The translations under genes were made by a program, and so were the position numbers. Positions 1 through 7,732 of a stretch of DNA of 64,000 bases are shown here, piece by piece. The stretch lies in the NCBI RefSeq assembly GCF_019430945.1, contig NZ_JAHYCB010000002.1, positions 558,001 to 622,000 on the forward strand, read 5' to 3'. The notes under the pieces were generated by a model that worked only from the letters and a program-made list of their open reading frames with translations, searched no databases and had not been told where the DNA came from. Position 1 is the first letter of the stretch. Each line of letters begins with the position of its first letter. Source of the stretch: Neorhizobium populisoli. Its GTDB lineage: Bacteria > Pseudomonadota > Alphaproteobacteria > Rhizobiales > Rhizobiaceae.

Positions 1-309
1 AGGCAGCTCGATGCGCTTGCCCCGGACGAACGTCGCGAGCAGCGCTGCGATATGGAAGCGGCCGATCGCATCCGCAAGGAAGGCGATTTCAAGCCGGACA
101 AGGTGATCGCCTATGCGTTCGGCGATACGATCGAGGCGGGGAACGCAATCCGCGCGCCGGGCGCCGTCTTCCGTGCCGGTGGTGACTGGTATCGCCTGAA
201 GTTCAAGTGCGAAACGGGCGAGGAAGGCCTGAAGATCATGTCCTTCGACTTCAAGATCGGCGACAAGGTGCCGAAGGAGCAGTGGGAAAGATACTACCTC
301 TACGACTGA
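1..309 (+). CDS. DUF930-like protein, C-terminal part (start lies before the window)
   Basis: The frame is open from base 1 to the stop at 307-309, so this is the C-terminal 102 residues of a longer protein. An internal ATG at 52 could start an 85-residue product, but the residues before it (QLDALAPDERREQRCD) read as real coding sequence and continue the conserved pattern L-x-P-x-E-R-x-E-Q-R-C-D that I associate with the DUF930 family, found mainly in rhizobia. The rest carries motifs of that family: PDKVIAYAF, FRAGGDWYRLKFKCE and a terminal RYYLYD. Two cysteines are visible, in QRCD and FKCE. The function of the family is unknown. The assignment is from memory of the family pattern and is fairly safe; the N-terminus cannot be judged here. 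Confidence 0.7.
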   Translation, partial: RQLDALAPDERREQRCDMEAADRIRKEGDFKPDKVIAYAFGDTIEAGNAIRAPGAVFRAGGDWYRLKFKCETGEEGLKIMSFDFKIGDKVPKEQWERYYLYD

Positions 310-363
310 TCCAGTTTTTGGCTAAAAGGTCGGGAATCCTAGGTCAGGAGTAATATGCATTGG

Positions 364-1620
364 TCAGGCCGGCGGAGTTCGCTTCGGCCGGTCGAGAGCA
401 AAATCCTCGAACCAGGCCTGGCTGTCGCCGGCAATCATCGCGGCGATCATCCGCGAGGCGAGGTAGGAGAAGGTGATGCCGTTGCCGCCATAACCATAGG
501 CGGCGAATATGTTCGGCGAACCGGGTACGGGGCCGATCAGCGGCAGGCCATCGGAGGTCTCGCCGAAGGCGCCGCACCAGGCATGCGAGATGGTCGCATT
601 CGCCTTCGGCCAGAGCTTCGTCAGCTTTTCCTTGAGCTTCAGCGTCTTGTCCCACAACATCGCATCGCGCTTTTCCGGGTCGGCGATCTCTTCGTCCTCA
701 CCGCCGATGATGATGCGGTTGTCGGCTGTGACGCGCATGTAGAGATAGGGATCGCTCGCTTCCCAGATCAGTGCCCGTTCCGCCCAGAGACGATCCGGCG
801 ATTGCGGCACGGTCGACAGCGCAAAGCTCGAGGCCGTCGCATGGGTCTCCGGCATCACGAAATGCGGCATGACATAACCGGTCGCCAGCACCACCTGCGC
901 AGCCTCGATCACGTAAGGCCCATCGGTCTCGATGACGACCCGCTTGCCTTCGTCGTGGAAATTGACCGCATTGGCGGCAATCATCCGGGCGCCGCGGGAA
1001 GCGGCAATATCGAGCAGCGACCAGCAGAGCAGCAGCGGATCCGCCTCCGCCGATCCGGGCGAAAGGATAGCCGCCTCGCGATCAAGGCCGAATTCTTTGC
1101 GCAGCGACAGATAGGGCAGGAAGACGCCCGGCAGACCGGCGCGGTGGCGAAGATCAAGCTCTTCCCGCAACTGCCTGTCTCCTGTCTCGCCGGCTGCGAT
1201 GTAAAGCGTCGGGCGCGGATGGAAGACGCAGGCGATACGATGGATGGCAACGAGCTCGGCCAGCCCCGCCACAGCGGCGCGACTGCGGCGATAGACATGT
1301 GCCGCCGTCTCGAAGCCGTAAAGCGCCGTCAGGTCCGCCAGCGAACTGTCGGTTTCCCATTGCAGCATGGCTGTACTGGCCCGCGTGCTGCCGAGCCCGA
1401 GCTGCTCCCGGTCGATCACCACCACCTCGTGGCCGAGCGATGTCAGGTGTTCGGCGGCAAGTGCGCCGGTAATGCCGCCGCCGACCACCGCCACATCGGT
1501 GGATATGCTTTCCGTCAGGGCCACCCGCTCGGGGGCTTTCAGATGCATGCCCCAGGGCGAGCGTCCGGTCAGAAGATCGTCATGACTGGTGTTTTCGAAA
1601 CTAAGGCTTGAAGCACTCAA
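364..1620 (-). CDS. FAD-dependent oxidoreductase, DAO family
   Basis: A 418-residue protein with a dinucleotide-binding Rossmann motif VVGGGITG near residues 45-52 followed by the acidic VVVIDRE strand end, then a C-terminal GDG-type FAD contact (GAFGETSDGLPLIGPVP near residue 350). This is the layout of the D-amino-acid oxidase/glycine oxidase (DAO) fold, which binds FAD and oxidises amines or amino acids. The substrate cannot be told from the sequence. There is no Rieske domain at the C-terminus, unlike some relatives of this length. The start is a TTG at 1620 preceded by AAAGGA at good spacing; the next in-frame ATG (residue 25) would remove conserved-looking N-terminal sequence. The gene runs in the same direction as the downstream-numbered AI-2E permease, 31 bases away, so the two may be cotranscribed. 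Confidence 0.8.
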   Translation of the reverse strand: MSASSLSFENTSHDDLLTGRSPWGMHLKAPERVALTESISTDVAVVGGGITGALAAEHLTSLGHEVVVIDREQLGLGSTRASTAMLQWETDSSLADLTALYGFETAAHVYRRSRAAVAGLAELVAIHRIACVFHPRPTLYIAAGETGDRQLREELDLRHRAGLPGVFLPYLSLRKEFGLDREAAILSPGSAEADPLLLCWSLLDIAASRGARMIAANAVNFHDEGKRVVIETDGPYVIEAAQVVLATGYVMPHFVMPETHATASSFALSTVPQSPDRLWAERALIWEASDPYLYMRVTADNRIIIGGEDEEIADPEKRDAMLWDKTLKLKEKLTKLWPKANATISHAWCGAFGETSDGLPLIGPVPGSPNIFAAYGYGGNGITFSYLASRMIAAMIAGDSQAWFEDFALDRPKRTPPA

Positions 1621-1651
1621 TACACAGATCCTTTCGTTTCCAGATGGCCGC

Positions 1652-2833
1652 TCAGCCTGGAAGATGCGGCGTCGTTTTCCGTTCCGGGAAGAGTTCCGAG
1701 ATGATCGTCATGACGATCAGCGACAGCGGCAGCGCCAGCATGGCGCCCACCGCGCCCCACATCCAGGTCCAGAACAGGATGGCGAGAAAGACGATGAATG
1801 GGTTGATCTCCCACTGCCGGCCCATGACCGCCGGAAACACCAGGTTTTCCATCGCCAGATGGATGGAGAAGAAGATGAAGGCCGGGATCAGCCCAATGAT
1901 CAGTGCATCATGGGTGAGGATGCCGGCGATCGCCACGGCGACCGTCATCAGGGTAATGCCGATGAACGGAATGAAACTGGACAGGAACGCGAACACGCCC
2001 CACAGGAGCGGCATGGAGAGCCCGCCGAAATAGGCGATCAGCGTCATGCTGATGCCGAGCGCGAAATACAGCATGCTGGCGGTGGCGAAATAATAACCGA
2101 GCACCTGATCAACCGAGTTCAAAACCCGGATCGTGGTGAGCCGCTGCTTGCGGGTCGGAAAGGCCATGATAAGCGTCTTGCGCAGCTTCAGCCGGCCGTA
2201 GAGGAAAAGCAGCAGTGCCGCGAAAAAGATCATCCCCTGGATGATTGCCGGCGTCAGCTGGGAGGTGACGATCCCAATCACATTGCCGGAATTCTCGATC
2301 AGCTTGTCCATCGACATCTGGCTGTTCTGGAAGGTGGCGGGCGAAATATTCAGCCAATGCTGGCTTTCGAGGAACGGCGTCACGCGCTGCATCGTCCGTT
2401 CGACGAAATTGGGCCCTTCCTTCACCAGCGTCGCGACAGGTTGTGCCAGCGAGTTGACGACCAGGAACAGGATGGCGAAGACCAGCGACGACAGGATGAA
2501 GGCGATGCCGGCGCGTGGCACGCCGGAACGGCCCATCTTGTCGGCTGCAAGACCGAGGATCAGGCCGACGACGATCGCCAGCGTCACCGGAATGAGGATC
2601 AGCGACATGTAATGAACGAGCGCGAAGAACATCATCCCGAAAATGCCGACCACCGCCCAGGCCTTGGCAACTTCCAGCGCCTCGCGGCCAAGCACATGCG
2701 GTTCGCTCATCTCACCGGCCTCTTCGGCAAGTGCGGCCTCCCGGCGGGCGACGGCTTCGCGCCGCGCTGCCGCCGTCTCGAACATCTGTTTCCTTGCCGG
2801 CTTCAATTGGCCGCGCGCGCTCGCAATCGCCAT
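1652..2833 (-). CDS. AI-2E family transporter (PerM/UPF0118 permease)
   Basis: A 393-residue integral membrane protein. After a charged, alanine-rich N-terminal cytosolic region (about residues 1-55) it has paired hydrophobic segments (near 60-110 and 115-140), a long soluble loop rich in amphipathic sequence (140-205), then further membrane segments ending with the pattern PFIVFLAILFWTWMWGAVGA that is typical of the PerM/TqsA family C-terminus. Members export small molecules, including autoinducer-2 or act as Na+/H+ exchangers; the substrate here is unknown. The ATG at 2833 has a weak GGAT ribosome site. The long antisense reading frames here are shadows. The extended charged N-terminus before the first membrane helix is common in rhizobial members. 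Confidence 0.85.
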   Translation of the reverse strand: MAIASARGQLKPARKQMFETAAARREAVARREAALAEEAGEMSEPHVLGREALEVAKAWAVVGIFGMMFFALVHYMSLILIPVTLAIVVGLILGLAADKMGRSGVPRAGIAFILSSLVFAILFLVVNSLAQPVATLVKEGPNFVERTMQRVTPFLESQHWLNISPATFQNSQMSMDKLIENSGNVIGIVTSQLTPAIIQGMIFFAALLLFLYGRLKLRKTLIMAFPTRKQRLTTIRVLNSVDQVLGYYFATASMLYFALGISMTLIAYFGGLSMPLLWGVFAFLSSFIPFIGITLMTVAVAIAGILTHDALIIGLIPAFIFFSIHLAMENLVFPAVMGRQWEINPFIVFLAILFWTWMWGAVGAMLALPLSLIVMTIISELFPERKTTPHLPG

Positions 2834-2872
2834 GATCTATCCCTGAATGCCCCTCTGACAGCGCATGAACGC

Positions 2873-2906
2873 AAAAACGGCGCTCCGGTTCCGGAACGCC
2901 GCTTTT
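2873..2906 (-). terminator. Rho-independent terminator after the VOC gene
   Basis: An 11-base stem CGGCGCTCCGG (2878-2888) pairs with CCGGAACGCCG (2891-2901) with one mismatch and a two-base loop. On the minus strand it is followed by five T residues (AAAAA at 2873-2877). It lies between the stop of the minus-strand VOC gene and the start of the next minus-strand gene, so it can end the VOC transcript. A shorter T-run on the plus strand makes weak bidirectional action possible. Confidence 0.7.
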
Positions 2907-2929
2907 GCGAAGAGGGAATGTTGAGAGGC

Positions 2930-3817
2930 TCAGGCGGCCAGCGTCAGACCGATGCCCCAGGGGTCCTTCAGCGAGTACCCCTCTGCCGTTTTCGTTGTGG
3001 CGATTTCCTGTGCGTCGAGCGCCTTCAGAGCCTGTTCGAGAGCGGCCGGATCATTGAAGCGGACCTCGTAGTCGGAAAGCCCGGTCGTGTTGCCCTGACG
3101 CGCCTGCGCACCGCGGCTGTTCCAGATATTGGCGGCGATATGGTGATGGTAGCCGCCGGTCGCAAAGAAGCTCGCACCGGGATACCGCGCCATGACCTTC
3201 AGACCCAGCACGTCGCGATAAAACGCATCCGCCTGCTGAATATCGCCGACCTGCAGGTGGATATGGCCGATCGCGGTGCCATGTGCCATACCGCTCCAGG
3301 TCTCACGCGGCGCCTCGTCGTAAAGCGCTTGCAGGTTCAGTCTTTCGGTTGCCATGGCGACGGTGCCGTCCTGCTGGTAGCTCCATTCCTCCAGCTGGCG
3401 GTCGCGATAGATTTCGATCCCGTTGCCTTCCGGGTCCGAGAGGTAAAGCGCCTCGCTGACCAGATGGTCGGAGGCGCCATCCAGGCGGATGTCGTTATGG
3501 GCGGCATTGGCCAGCCAATGGGCAAGCTCGATGCGGTTGGGAACCAGGAAGGCGGTGTGGAAAAGACCGGCGGCATTGCGCGGCGCACGAACGACGTTCT
3601 TGTTGGTCGTCAGGGCCAGCAGCGGCTTGCCGTCGACGCCCAGAACTTCGCCGCTCTCGGTTCTTTCGATGACCTTGAGGCCGATGATCTTCTGGTAGAA
3701 GGCGGAAACCGTGTGGAGGTCGTTGACGACCAGATGCGCACCGCGAACATGCGCAGGACGGGTGAGCGCAAAGGGTTGAACCGGGGCCTGGGTCAGAGTC
3801 TGCATTGCTTCGGACAT
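2930..3817 (-). CDS. Two-module VOC protein, catechol-2,3-dioxygenase (CatE/YfiE)-like
   Basis: A 295-residue protein made of two glyoxalase/VOC halves (about residues 20-140 and 165-280), the architecture of extradiol dioxygenases such as CatE. Metal-ligand candidates are visible: HLVVNDL early in the first half, GNGIEIYRD ending it, and HIHLQVGDI opening the second. These enzymes use Fe2+ or Mn2+ to cleave an aromatic ring between or beside hydroxyls. The start is set at the ATG at 3817 (MSEAMQTL) because GAGGA lies upstream at usable spacing; an in-frame ATG 20 codons earlier at 3877 lacks a ribosome site. It is transcribed away from the stress-protein gene at 4008 and ends in its own terminator, so it is probably monocistronic. 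Confidence 0.8.
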   Translation of the reverse strand: MSEAMQTLTQAPVQPFALTRPAHVRGAHLVVNDLHTVSAFYQKIIGLKVIERTESGEVLGVDGKPLLALTTNKNVVRAPRNAAGLFHTAFLVPNRIELAHWLANAAHNDIRLDGASDHLVSEALYLSDPEGNGIEIYRDRQLEEWSYQQDGTVAMATERLNLQALYDEAPRETWSGMAHGTAIGHIHLQVGDIQQADAFYRDVLGLKVMARYPGASFFATGGYHHHIAANIWNSRGAQARQGNTTGLSDYEVRFNDPAALEQALKALDAQEIATTKTAEGYSLKDPWGIGLTLAA

Positions 3818-3939
3818 CGATGAAATCCTCAAATGGTTAGGCGGCTTCCGTTGCCTGTTGGGATTTATATGGTCCATCCCCGTCGTTCACGATAGAGAGC
3901 AAAAACGCAATTGATTGTTTCGTATTTGTTGACGGCAGA

Positions 3940-3953
3940 TTGATGCCCGTCAA
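3940..3953. promoter_or_regulatory. FNR/FixK-type anaerobox
   Basis: TTGATGCCCGTCAA matches the FNR/FixK dyad TTGAT-N4-(A/G)TCAA with perfect half-sites for the rhizobial form. It sits 55 bases before the start of the universal stress protein gene, a class often induced by low oxygen through FixK/FnrN. Position and match support the call; no expression data are available. Confidence 0.55.
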
Positions 3954-4007
3954 GGCGGCGGCAAGGTCTTTCCCTTATGGACGGGCGAACCGATGAAGGA
4001 GAGTGAG

Positions 4008-4418
4008 ATGTATCGGAAGATCATCGTTGCCGTGGATATCGCGCAACTGGACAAGGGCGAGCGCATCTTGCGCAGGGCAGCGACGCTGCTGAGCGACGGC
4101 GGCATCATTCTCCTTATCAACGTGGTGGAAGATCTGCCGGGCTATCTCGTCTCCGATCTCTCCGTGGAAATGACCGTCAAGGCGCGGCAGGAGGCGGAAG
4201 AGATGCTTATCGCTTTGAAGGCAAAAGCGGCGGTTCCCGCCAATATCGAAATCTGCCAGGGCTCGCCTGCACGGGAAATTTTAGGCGTCGCGCAGGAAGA
4301 ACAGGCCGACCTGATCATGATCGCCTCGCATGTGCCGGACCTCTCCAACTATTTCATCGGCGCCACCGCGGACCGCATCGTCCGCCACGCCACCTGCTCG
4401 GTCCTGATCGACCGGTAA
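4008..4418 (+). CDS. Universal stress protein (UspA family)
   Basis: A 136-residue single-domain Usp protein. It opens with MYRKIIVAVDIA, the first beta strand with the conserved aspartate, and ends with the ATP-loop pattern of the family: DLIMIASHVP, then the glycine of FIGATADRIVRHATCSVLIDR, corresponding to the G-x2-G-x9-G-(S/T) region, although the exact glycine pattern is reduced. These proteins help cells survive starvation and oxygen limitation. The start at 4008 is chosen over the ATG at 3993 because AAGGAG lies six bases before it and the family begins at this point. The FNR/FixK box upstream suggests oxygen control. The hemolysin III gene follows 103 bases later on the same strand. 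Confidence 0.85.
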   Translation: MYRKIIVAVDIAQLDKGERILRRAATLLSDGGIILLINVVEDLPGYLVSDLSVEMTVKARQEAEEMLIALKAKAAVPANIEICQGSPAREILGVAQEEQADLIMIASHVPDLSNYFIGATADRIVRHATCSVLIDR

Positions 4419-4521
4419 GGGCAGGACGCCGATTAATGGGAGATATCGAATGTGAAGCGCCACTCTCTTGCCTTCCTTCTTCATCACTCCCATTCTGAGA
4501 CGAGGGAATGCGGAAGACGGC

Positions 4522-5187
4522 ATGAGTGAACTTTTCAATTTCGGACGCAGATATGATTTCCACGAGATCGTCGCCGACGGCGTGATCAACGGCATCGGCA
4601 TCATTTTCGCGCTGATCGGTGCGACGGCGCTGATCGTCTATGCCACCACATGGTCGAGCCATGGGGAGATCGCCGCCGCCTGGATCTACGGGCTCGGCCT
4701 GGTGCTCTGCCTGTCGATTTCCTTCACCTACAATATCTGGCCGTATTCGCGCACCAAGTGGATCCTGCGCCGCTTCGACCATTCGGCGATCTTTATTCTG
4801 ATTGCCGCGACCTATACGCCGTTCCTGGAGCGTGGGGCGCATGATCCATGGATTTTCACGATGCTCATCGCCCTCTGGGCAACGGCGCTTGCCGGCATCG
4901 GGTTGAAATGCCTGTTTCCTGGCCGTTACGATCGGCTCGCCATCCTGCTTTATCTCGGCATGGGCTGGAGCGGTGTCATGGTCATGGAGCCGATATCGCA
5001 ATATCTGCCCTCGGTCACCACATGGCTGATCGTCATCGGCGGGGTGATCTATTCCCTCGGCGTCATCTTCCACGTGTGGAACAGGCTGCGGTTTCAGAAC
5101 GCCATCTGGCATGGTTTCGTGGTGGCCGCCGCCGCCGTGCATTACGGCGCGGTGATGACCTGTTTCAGCCTGTCGAACGGGGCGTGA
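4522..5187 (+). CDS. Hemolysin III family membrane protein (TrhA/YqfA)
   Basis: A 221-residue protein with seven predicted membrane helices and the PAQR/hemolysin III signatures: DFHEIVADGVINGIG near the N-terminus, FTYNIWPYSRTKWILRRFDHS with the conserved F/Y and the aspartate-histidine, and the terminal FHVWNRLRFQNAIWHGFVVAAAAVHY histidines (positions about 190-210) that are thought to bind zinc. Bacterial members influence membrane energetics and lipid composition; a true haemolytic role is not implied. The start ATG at 4522 gives the typical length; an in-frame ATG at 4468 would add 18 residues not typical of the family. It converges on the minus-strand gene at 5194, with six bases between the stops. 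Confidence 0.85.
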   Translation: MSELFNFGRRYDFHEIVADGVINGIGIIFALIGATALIVYATTWSSHGEIAAAWIYGLGLVLCLSISFTYNIWPYSRTKWILRRFDHSAIFILIAATYTPFLERGAHDPWIFTMLIALWATALAGIGLKCLFPGRYDRLAILLYLGMGWSGVMVMEPISQYLPSVTTWLIVIGGVIYSLGVIFHVWNRLRFQNAIWHGFVVAAAAVHYGAVMTCFSLSNGA

Positions 5188-5193
5188 AGGCAG

Positions 5194-5673
5194 TCATCGG
5201 GGGCAGCCGGCGGGTTTGAAGCTTTTCACCATCCGCTTGACGATCGGGTCGTACAGCTTGAGATCCTGCTTGCTATATTCCAGCATCAGGAAACCGGCGC
5301 TGTCGTCGCAAAGCTTGATCCCGCGGACATAGAGAATGCGGTCGCCCTTGGCGCCGGAATAGCTCGCCCATTCCGGCTCGACCCGCGAGTAGGATATCTC
5401 CCAGCCGTCATCCATCGCTCCCACGATGCGATTGGAGGCCTCGCCGTCGAAGGTCGTATCGAGAACGTGGGTGCCGAAGACGAGGATGCGGGTACCGTCC
5501 TTGCCGAGAAACGTGCCGCCATCGCCATTGTCCGGCGCCCGCTGCATGGCGAAGCCCGGCGGCATGTCGATCGTGTAGCCGAAGCGCGCATTGGCGAAAG
5601 GCTTCCAGTCTGCCGCGTGCACGGCCGCTGGACCTGCGAATATCAAACTCAAAACCACCAGGAAAAGCCGCAT
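5194..5673 (-). CDS. Secreted protein of unknown function
   Basis: A 159-residue protein with a clear Sec signal peptide: MRLFLVVLSLIFAGPAAVHA, cleaved after AHA, leaving a mature protein of about 139 residues. The mature part opens WKPFANARFGYTIDMPPGF, a pattern seen in short periplasmic proteins of rhizobia, and has two cysteines (IKLCDDS and the terminal PAGCPR) that could form a disulfide. The ATG at 5673 has GGAGG upstream. I do not recognise a family with known function. It stands alone between convergent and divergent neighbours. Confidence 0.7.
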   Translation of the reverse strand: MRLFLVVLSLIFAGPAAVHAADWKPFANARFGYTIDMPPGFAMQRAPDNGDGGTFLGKDGTRILVFGTHVLDTTFDGEASNRIVGAMDDGWEISYSRVEPEWASYSGAKGDRILYVRGIKLCDDSAGFLMLEYSKQDLKLYDPIVKRMVKSFKPAGCPR

Positions 5674-5790
5674 CGTCCATTCCCCTCCAAGCCTGCTTCA
5701 CGCTATCAGAAGGGGACGCGGCCAACAATTCTGGACAGATTGCTGTCGTCTGATATGGTGGACGATAAGATACGATAGTGGATAATCCAA

Positions 5791-6294
5791 ATGACTGAAA
5801 TTCTGGTTCGCGACGCAACCGAAGCCGATCTCGCCATCATCATGGAGATCTATAACGACGCGGTCGCCAATACGACGGCGATCTGGAACGAGGTCCTGGT
5901 CGATCTGCAGAACCGCAAGGAATGGTTTGCGGCCCGCAAGGCACGGGGCTTCCCGGTTCTCGCAGCCGAGATGGACGGCCGCGTGGTCGGGTATGCCTCT
6001 TACGGCGACTGGCGCGCCTTCGACGGTTACCGCCATACGGTCGAACATTCGGTCTATGTCCACCGCGAAGCCCGCGGCGGCGGCATCGGTAAGCTGCTGA
6101 TGCAGGAACTGATCGCCTGCGCCGCCTCCAACGGCGTGCATGTGATGATCGCCGCCATCGAATCCGAAAATGCCGCATCGATCCGCCTGCACGAAAAGCT
6201 CGGCTTCCACATTGCCGGCAAGTTCTCAGAGGTCGGCACCAAGTTCGGCCGCTGGCTGGACCTGACCTGCATGGAACGGAAGGTCTCCGGCTGA
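5791..6294 (+). CDS. GNAT N-acetyltransferase, phosphinothricin/methionine sulfone acetyltransferase type
   Basis: A 167-residue GNAT enzyme that fits the Pat/MddA subfamily closely in length and motifs: RDATEADLAIIMEIYNDAV at the start, the NTTAIWNEVLVD block, the WFAARKARGFPVL block, then motif A RGGGIGKLLMQELI (about residues 94-107) that binds acetyl-CoA, and LHEKLGFHIAGKFSEVGTKFGRWLDL near the end. These enzymes acetylate the amino group of phosphinothricin-like compounds, methionine sulfoximine or methionine sulfone, giving resistance or detoxification. The ATG at 5791 lacks a strong ribosome site but begins at the usual family position. Confidence 0.85.
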   Translation: MTEILVRDATEADLAIIMEIYNDAVANTTAIWNEVLVDLQNRKEWFAARKARGFPVLAAEMDGRVVGYASYGDWRAFDGYRHTVEHSVYVHREARGGGIGKLLMQELIACAASNGVHVMIAAIESENAASIRLHEKLGFHIAGKFSEVGTKFGRWLDLTCMERKVSG

Positions 6295-6349
6295 TCGTTG
6301 ATAAGGGCTGACGGGCTTGCTATCTTTGGAGAAGCACGGAGTGACGGCC

Positions 6350-6604
6350 ATGACGATCAGCGCGAACCTTGGAAAACCTCTGGAAGATTATGTCGACGAA
6401 CTGGTTAAATCCGGTCGGTTCAACTCCAGCAGCGATGTGTTGCGAGAAGGGTTGCGGCTTTTGAAGATCAAGGAGCGTCATCAGGCCGAGCTTGATGATG
6501 CACTCCAGGAAGGTCTCGCTGATGTCGAGGCGGGAAGAGTTATTCCTGCAGACGAGTTGCTGGCCTATTTCGAGGCCAAATATGCTGCTCCGGCGAAGGA
6601 TTGA
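6350..6604 (+). CDS. parD: Antitoxin of a ParDE-type toxin-antitoxin pair
   Basis: An 84-residue protein with an N-terminal ribbon-helix-helix (ANLGKPLEDYVDELVKSGRF, then NSSSDVLREGLRLL), the ParD/CC2985 DNA-binding pattern, and an acidic C-terminal tail that wraps the toxin. It neutralises the ParE partner and represses the operon. The ATG at 6350 has GGAG eight bases upstream; the TTG at 6317 is a less likely start. Its stop overlaps the toxin reading frame, so translation of the two is coupled. Confidence 0.9.
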   Translation: MTISANLGKPLEDYVDELVKSGRFNSSSDVLREGLRLLKIKERHQAELDDALQEGLADVEAGRVIPADELLAYFEAKYAAPAKD

Positions 6605-6918
6605 GGCAAGTGATTGTTGTCTTCACTGCGAGGGCACGCAACGATCTCGATCGAATCGGAACCTACATTCATCAAGACAATCCTCGAAGAGCGATAACCT
6701 TCGTGCGCGAGATTGTAGAGAGAAGCAAAAAGCTGGCAGATATGCCCCATCGTTTTTCGCTTGTGCCGGGCTATGAGAAAGCCGGCATCAGACGGGTGCC
6801 GCATGGCAACTATCTCATCTATTACAAGGTGACGGATCAGCGGATCGAAGTTCTAAGCGTCCTTCATGGCGCCCAGGACCACGACGCCATCCTCTTCCCC
6901 GAAGACGACGAAATCTAA
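6601..6918 (+). CDS. parE: ParE-type toxin (RelE/ParE superfamily)
   Basis: A protein of up to 105 residues with the ParE fold: FTARARNDLDRIGTYIHQDNP (first helix pair), then GIRRVPHGNYLIYYKVTDQRIEVLSVLHGAQDH, the conserved strand that ends with the R-I-x-V-L-x-V-L-H-x-x-x-D pattern. ParE toxins of this class poison DNA gyrase; RelE relatives cut mRNA on the ribosome, and the two cannot be separated here. There is no ATG: the start is either the TTG at 6601, which overlaps the antitoxin stop, or the GTG at 6610, which has GAGG just before it. A weak start is usual for a toxin translated after its antitoxin. It converges with the LysE gene, the stops overlapping by four bases. Confidence 0.85.
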   Translation: MRQVIVVFTARARNDLDRIGTYIHQDNPRRAITFVREIVERSKKLADMPHRFSLVPGYEKAGIRRVPHGNYLIYYKVTDQRIEVLSVLHGAQDHDAILFPEDDEI

Positions 6919-7547
6919 CTCCGCTGCAGTGCCAGATGCGCGCCCAGTCCGATCAGCAAGGCCCCGCCCGCCCGTTGCACCAGCCTTTGCGCCCGGCCGG
7001 AACGCTTCAGCCTCGCGACCACCGCACCCGCCAGAAACACGCAGACGATATCGGCCGACGAGAACATCAGGTTGCAGATCGTGCCCAGGATCGCGAATTG
7101 CAGCCAGACGGGAAAGGCCGCCGAGGCATCGACGAATTGCGGCAGGAAGGCCAGGAAGAACAGCGCCGTCTTCGGGTTCAGCACCTCCACCGTGATGCTT
7201 TCCAAAAAGGCGCGGCGGCCGGATTTGCGGCCGATCTCGGGAAGCTCCGTCTCGCCCGTCGCCCTGGCGCGAAACAGCGAAATACCGAGCCAGACGAGAT
7301 AGGCAGCCCCCAACAGCTTGACGATCAGATAGAGCATCGGCACCGCATGGAAGAGCACGGAAAGCCCGGCGGCTGCCGCAAACACATGCACGTAACCACC
7401 GAGATGGATGCCGAACGAGGCCATCAGCCCCGACCAGCGCCCGCGCGCCATCGTCTGTGCCGCGGCATACAGCATGGCCGGACCTGGAATATAGGCGAAG
7501 ACGGCGGTCGTGACGAAGAATGCGAGCAGGAGTTCGGTGGAGGGCAT
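6915..7547 (-). CDS. LysE family translocator
   Basis: A 210-residue protein with about six membrane helices and the LysE/RhtB pattern: ELLLAFFVTTAVFAYIPGPAMLY at the start, with the conserved P-G-P in the first helix, GLMASFGIHLGGYVH in the second, and AFLESITVEVLNPKTALFFLAFLPQF with the conserved N-P-K in the middle. Such exporters expel amino acids or analogues. The ATG at 7547 has a textbook AAGGAG six bases before it, so the 41 codons upstream in the same open frame are not used. It stands alone, converging on the toxin-antitoxin pair. Confidence 0.88.
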   Translation of the reverse strand: MPSTELLLAFFVTTAVFAYIPGPAMLYAAAQTMARGRWSGLMASFGIHLGGYVHVFAAAAGLSVLFHAVPMLYLIVKLLGAAYLVWLGISLFRARATGETELPEIGRKSGRRAFLESITVEVLNPKTALFFLAFLPQFVDASAAFPVWLQFAILGTICNLMFSSADIVCVFLAGAVVARLKRSGRAQRLVQRAGGALLIGLGAHLALQRS

Positions 7548-7732
7548 AGGCGGCTCCTTGAGGGGCGAGCTGCACTCTGTCCAAGCTTGCGCTTGATGGC
7601 AAGGCGGTCGAGCAGCGTTAGCCGCAGTCGCGATCTGCCGGATAGTTCGATCTCCATCGAAGCATTCCATTCGGCGGGCGGTTACAAGAAGCGCATCCCG
7701 ATGTAAGACGCTCGATACCAGAGGAATGCGCC

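Noticed and set aside
355..1611. A 418-residue plus-strand frame opposite the FAD oxidoreductase
   Set aside because: It mirrors the true gene in high-GC sequence, has no ribosome site and no family features; the minus-strand frame has clear FAD motifs.
1589..3823. A 744-residue plus-strand frame across two minus-strand genes
   Set aside because: It spans the AI-2E permease, a terminator and the VOC gene; the composition (His, Arg, Gln-rich) is that of antisense shadow.
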